This document shows, piece after piece, positions 60,425 through 64,000 of a stretch of DNA of 64,000 bases (positions are counted from its first letter, which is position 1; every line of letters starts with the position of its first letter). The position numbers and the translations under genes are program-made. Source of the DNA: Ferrimonas sediminum (GTDB lineage Bacteria; Pseudomonadota; Gammaproteobacteria; Enterobacterales; Shewanellaceae); NCBI RefSeq assembly GCF_900100175.1, contig NZ_FNEM01000001.1:248001-312000 (forward strand). Reading direction: 5' to 3'. A model generated the notes under the pieces. The model did no database searches and was not told the DNA's origin. It worked only from the letters and a program-made list of their open reading frames with translations.

Positions 60425-61506
60425 GTGTAATCAACAAGATGCTTAAGGATCTCGACCAGGATCAACGCCAGCGCATCGTCGACCCGAACCTGGTGTCGAT
60501 GCCGTCGTCGCCGACAGCCCGTCAGCCACGCAATTGGTGGTGGCTGGTGCTGGTCGCCAGCATGGTGGCGGTTGGCCTGAGTTGGTACAGCCTGTGGCCG
60601 CGCCTTAGCGACCGGGCGGAAACCCTGTTGGCACAGCCGCAGCCGCAATTGATTGCGGCCGTTCCGGTGACGGCAGAGCCTTTGCCGATGGCGCAAACTC
60701 CGGCTGTCAGCGAGGTTCCCGTGGCCGGAGACAGCGCCACGACCAATGAGCCGGCACCGAACAGCGTCCGTCAGCCGACGGTGCGAACCGAACCTGTCAT
60801 CGAACCGGAGCAGCGCCGCGCCGCCACCATCGAGCAGACCCAGGCTCAGTCGCCCCGGCCGGTTAAGGCCAAGCCGGAGCCCACCGTCGTGGCCGCCGCG
60901 CCGGTGCTCAAACCCAAGCCGGTGATGGTGGTGACGCCGGCGGCGTTGACGCCAGAACAGCAAGCGCAGCAGTTTCTGTCCCAGGCGCAGCAGCGCCAGG
61001 GGGGCACCGACCTGCTTAAGCAGGCTCTGGCGCTGGATCCGCAGTTGCACCAAGCCCGGGTGTTGCTGGCCGAACGTCAGGCCGACACCGATCTGGGAAC
61101 CGCGCTGGTGACCCTGGCCAAAGCCAGCCAGGCCTATCCGCAGCACAGCGAGTACCCTCTGCTGGCGGCAGAACTCAGTCATCAGGCGGGCCAGAGTGAG
61201 CAGGCCAAACTGTGGCTGGGGCAGTTGGCGAACAAGCCGCTGTCCTCCGAGTTGCTGGCCCGACGGGCCGCGGTGGCCCAGGGGTTGTCCATGTTGACCA
61301 TGGCGGTCAGTGATTATCAGGCCCTGGTTCAGGCGCAGCCGGATCAAGGTCGCTGGTGGTTGGGGCTGGCCTACAGCCTGGATCGCATGGGGCAGTATTC
61401 AAAGGCGTTACCGGCGTATCAGCGGGCGGCGCGCACCAACACCTTATCGACGTCAGCCCGGCAGTACATTGACCAGCGGTTGAAGCAACTTGGAGAAGCG
61501 GGATGA
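60421..61506 (+). CDS. mshN: MSHA biogenesis TPR protein MshN
   Basis: A 361-residue protein: short cytoplasmic MSVINKMLKDLDQDQRQRI, one membrane helix (about residues 38-55), a Pro/Ala-rich stretch, then TPR-like helical repeats (QFLSQAQQRQGGTDLLKQALALDPQLHQARVLLAERQ onward; printed in part). A GTG start at 60421 overlaps the mshM stop (GTGA); the open frame continues upstream inside mshM but is not coding there. Confidence 0.88.
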   Translation: MSVINKMLKDLDQDQRQRIVDPNLVSMPSSPTARQPRNWWWLVLVASMVAVGLSWYSLWPRLSDRAETLLAQPQPQLIAAVPVTAEPLPMAQTPAVSEVPVAGDSATTNEPAPNSVRQPTVRTEPVIEPEQRRAATIEQTQAQSPRPVKAKPEPTVVAAAPVLKPKPVMVVTPAALTPEQQAQQFLSQAQQRQGGTDLLKQALALDPQLHQARVLLAERQADTDLGTALVTLAKASQAYPQHSEYPLLAAELSHQAGQSEQAKLWLGQLANKPLSSELLARRAAVAQGLSMLTMAVSDYQALVQAQPDQGRWWLGLAYSLDRMGQYSKALPAYQRAARTNTLSTSARQYIDQRLKQLGEAG

Positions 61507-63257
61507 AGCCTCAGTTAAAGCAGCGTCTGGGTGATCTGCTGGTGGGCCAGCAGATCATTAGCGAGGCGCAGCTCAACCAAGCACTGGAAGCCCAGCGCAG
61601 CGGCGGTCGCAAACTGGGTCGAACCCTGATTGATCTCGACTTTATCAGTGAAGAGCAGCTGCTGTCGTTTCTGTCGAAACAGCTGAACGTGCCCTTTGTG
61701 GACATCAGCGAACGTCGCCTGGATCCGGCGGTGGTGAAGCTGTTGCCGGAGATGCACGCCCGCCGCTTTCGTGCCCTGGCCATCGACGGTGACGACCACT
61801 CGGTGACCGTGGCCATGAGTGACCCGGCCGATCTGGGCGCCTACGACTCCATCGTCAGCTTGGTGGCGCCGCGTCGGGTGGAGCTGGCGCTGGTGACCGA
61901 AGGCCAGCTGTTTGAGGGCATCGACAACCTGTTTCGACAGACCGATCGCATCGCCTCCATCGCCGGTGAATTGCAGCAGGAGTACGAGCAGGAGCAGGAG
62001 TTCGATCTTGCCAGCATTACCGCCCAGGACGCGGATAACGAGGCCACCGTTGTCCGGCTGCTGAACTCGATCTTTGAAGACGCCATTCGAATTCGGGCAT
62101 CGGACATCCACATCGAGCCCGGCGACAAAGAGCTTCGCATCCGTCAGCGGGTCGACGGCCAGCTGCAGGAAACCGTGCTCACCGAGTACGGCATCGCCAA
62201 CGCCCTGGTGCTGCGGATTAAGCTGATGGCCAGCATGGACATCTCCGAGAAGCGGATTCCTCAGGATGGTCGCTTCCACTTCGAGGTGGGCAAGCACCAG
62301 CTGGATGTGCGGGTCTCCAGCATGCCGGTGCAGTTTGGTGAGTCTGTGGTGATGCGTCTGCTGGATCAGTCAGCGGGGCTGCTGCAGCTGGAACAGACCG
62401 GTATGCCGGCGGAGATCATTGCCCGAATCCGTCACCAGATCAGTCGTCCCCACGGCATGATCCTGGTGACCGGCCCCACCGGTTCCGGCAAGACCACCAC
62501 CCTGTATGCGGTGCTGAACGAGCTCAACAAGGCCAATACCAAAATCATTACCGTTGAAGACCCGGTGGAATACCGGCTGCAGCGGGTCAACCAGGTGCAG
62601 GTAAACCAGAAGATCGGCCTGGGGTTCTCCGAGGTGCTGCGGACTACCCTGCGTCAGGATCCCGACATCATCATGGTGGGGGAGATGCGTGACCAGGAAA
62701 CCGCCGAGATTGGTCTGCGGGGCGCAATCACCGGTCACCTGGTGCTGTCGACGCTGCACACCAACGACGCCATCACCTCGACCCTGCGTCTGATCGACAT
62801 GGGGGCGGCCCCCTACCTGGTGGCCAGTGCCCTGCGGGCGATCATCGCCCAGCGACTGGTGCGCCGAATCTGTCCCCGCTGTGGTGAAGCCCACGCGCCG
62901 AGCACCTCTGAGCTGGCGTGGCTGCGCCACATTCAGCCCGATGTCGACCACGGTCAACAGGGTTATCGCAAGGGCCGGGGTTGCCAGTATTGCAACCACA
63001 CCGGCTATCGGGGCCGTATCGGCGTATTCGAGATGCTGGAGCTGGATGAGCCGATGGTGGAAGCCCTGCGAATGGGCAGCCCGGAAGCCTTTGCCAAGGC
63101 GGTCCGCAGTAGCGGCCAGTTCCGGCCTTTGGTGGACAGCGCCCTCTCCTATGCCGCCTCCGGCATCACCAGCATTGCCGATGCCATGCGACTGGCGGAG
63201 GACGTCAGCGAGATCGCGGCGCCCCTGATTGAGCGGGCCCAGGAGATGAGGGACTGA
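61503..63257 (+). CDS. mshE: MSHA pilus extension ATPase MshE with c-di-GMP-binding domain
   Basis: A 584-residue GspE/PilB-family ATPase powering pilus extension. The N-terminal MshEN domain carries the two c-di-GMP-binding motifs RLGDLLVGQQIISEAQLNQAL and LGRTLIDLDFISEEQLLSFLSKQ, described for V. cholerae MshE. ATPase motifs: Walker A GPTGSGKTTTLY, Asp box TKIITVEDPVEY, Walker B DPDIIMVGEMRD, His box LVLSTLHTND. A zinc site is CPRC...CQYC. Start ATG 61503 overlaps the mshN stop. It makes pilus extension dependent on c-di-GMP. Confidence 0.95.
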   Translation: MKPQLKQRLGDLLVGQQIISEAQLNQALEAQRSGGRKLGRTLIDLDFISEEQLLSFLSKQLNVPFVDISERRLDPAVVKLLPEMHARRFRALAIDGDDHSVTVAMSDPADLGAYDSIVSLVAPRRVELALVTEGQLFEGIDNLFRQTDRIASIAGELQQEYEQEQEFDLASITAQDADNEATVVRLLNSIFEDAIRIRASDIHIEPGDKELRIRQRVDGQLQETVLTEYGIANALVLRIKLMASMDISEKRIPQDGRFHFEVGKHQLDVRVSSMPVQFGESVVMRLLDQSAGLLQLEQTGMPAEIIARIRHQISRPHGMILVTGPTGSGKTTTLYAVLNELNKANTKIITVEDPVEYRLQRVNQVQVNQKIGLGFSEVLRTTLRQDPDIIMVGEMRDQETAEIGLRGAITGHLVLSTLHTNDAITSTLRLIDMGAAPYLVASALRAIIAQRLVRRICPRCGEAHAPSTSELAWLRHIQPDVDHGQQGYRKGRGCQYCNHTGYRGRIGVFEMLELDEPMVEALRMGSPEAFAKAVRSSGQFRPLVDSALSYAASGITSIADAMRLAEDVSEIAAPLIERAQEMRD

Positions 63258-63258
63258 T

Positions 63259-64000
63259 ATGGCCCAGTACAGCTATCAAGGCCGCGACGCCAGCGGAACC
63301 CAGGTTGAAGGGGTACTGGAAGCGGCCAATGAAAGCGCGGTGGCGGATCAGCTGATGCGGCGGGCCATCATTCCGCTGCGTATCGAAGAGAAGCGTGGCG
63401 GCGATGGCATCGACTGGCAGGCGATGTTCCGGCCCAAGGTCAAGATGACCGACCTGCAGATGTTCACCCGTCAGATGCTGTCTCTGACCCGCTCGGGCAT
63501 TCCGCTGCTGCGGGCGATTAACGGCCTGGCGGACAGCAGCCATTGCAAGGTGCTGTCCAAGGCGCTGAGAGAGGTCGCCGGGCAGCTGACCTCGGGTTAC
63601 TCGCTGTCGTCGGCGCTGAACCAGCACCCGCACGTATTCAGTGATCTGTACGTGGCCATGGTGCACGTGGGTGAGAATACCGGTCAGCTGGATCAGGCGT
63701 TTTCGCGTCTGTCTCAGCACCTGGAGATGGAGCAGGACACCAAGCGGCGCATCAACAGTGCGCTGCGCTACCCGATCATGGTACTGGGCGCCATCGCCAT
63801 TGCCCTGGTGATACTGAACATCTTCGTGATCCCCGAGTTCGCCAAGATGTTTTCCAAGTTCGGCGCCGAGTTGCCGTTGCCGACACGAATCTTGATCGCC
63901 ACCTCGGATTTCTTCGTCAACTACTGGCCGCTGTTGCTGCTGGGGATGATCGCCACCGTTATTGGCTGGCGTATGTGGCTGGCAACCGACTCAGGAAGGT
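63259..64000 (+). CDS. mshG: MSHA inner-membrane platform protein MshG, cut by window end
   Basis: The first 247 residues of a GspF/PilC-family platform protein. Family segments: MAQYSYQGRDASGTQVEGVLEA, FTRQMLSLTRSGIPLLRAI, and the membrane segment RYPIMVLGAIAIALVILNIFVIPEF. About 160 C-terminal residues are outside the window. Starts 1 bp after the mshE stop. Confidence 0.96.
   Translation, partial: MAQYSYQGRDASGTQVEGVLEAANESAVADQLMRRAIIPLRIEEKRGGDGIDWQAMFRPKVKMTDLQMFTRQMLSLTRSGIPLLRAINGLADSSHCKVLSKALREVAGQLTSGYSLSSALNQHPHVFSDLYVAMVHVGENTGQLDQAFSRLSQHLEMEQDTKRRINSALRYPIMVLGAIAIALVILNIFVIPEFAKMFSKFGAELPLPTRILIATSDFFVNYWPLLLLGMIATVIGWRMWLATDSGR

Overview
The window reads as one continuous stretch of a gammaproteobacterial chromosome of the Alteromonadales type, with GC-rich coding sequence outside one AT-rich island. 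Gene order (ubiE-ubiJ-ubiB-tatABC-tatD-hemB; priA-argS-ftsN-hslVU; rpmE; metJ/metBLF; uvrA/MFS/ssb/csrD/MSHA pilus) matches Shewanella and its relatives. With the protein character and a pentahaem cytochrome c, Ferrimonas or a close relative is my best guess. This is an inference from content; no database was consulted.

Left part (1-11,040). A minus-strand block makes haem and ubiquinone and exports folded proteins: ubiE, ubiJ, ubiB, tatA, tatB, tatC, a VasI-like secreted protein, tatD and hemB (cut by the window edge). Diverging from it is a LapG/LapD pair, a periplasmic cysteine protease and its c-di-GMP receptor. Then come an arginase-family enzyme and rraA on the minus strand.

Centre-left (11,040-29,215). 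A small membrane protein sits behind a class-I-like CRP promoter. It is followed by a PAP2 phosphatase and a glycosyltransferase, then a minus-strand run of priA, argS, ftsN, tapT, hslV, hslU and a DUF971 gene. hslVU has a convincing sigma-32 promoter. rpmE, a short malic enzyme and a small beta-barrel protein lead into the methionine regulon, where metJ and metB-metL-metF diverge from a tandem array of Met boxes.

Centre (29,216-41,340). Environmental-response genes: two tandem Aer-like PAS chemoreceptors, a pentahaem cytochrome c, an AraC regulator divergent from a double-NTF2 lipoprotein, a pseudouridine synthase, a third chemoreceptor, and two exported DsrE-like proteins in tandem.

Island (about 41,340-45,300). 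An AT-rich, gene-poor segment carries one 873-residue protein with an N-terminal PHP phosphoesterase and an SMC/ABC-like ATPase (TrlF type), probably horizontally acquired and possibly a defence gene. It is bordered by decayed gene fragments and two copies of a short diverged repeat.

Right part (45,310-64,000). A CAP-domain protein and two small conserved hypotheticals precede uvrA. Divergent from uvrA are a YajR-like MFS transporter, a FimV-like protein, ssb, csrD/mshH and the MSHA type IV pilus genes mshI to mshG, truncated by the window end. c-di-GMP signalling recurs: LapD, the degenerate GGDEF/EAL protein CsrD, and the MshEN domain of the pilus ATPase MshE all bear on surface attachment.
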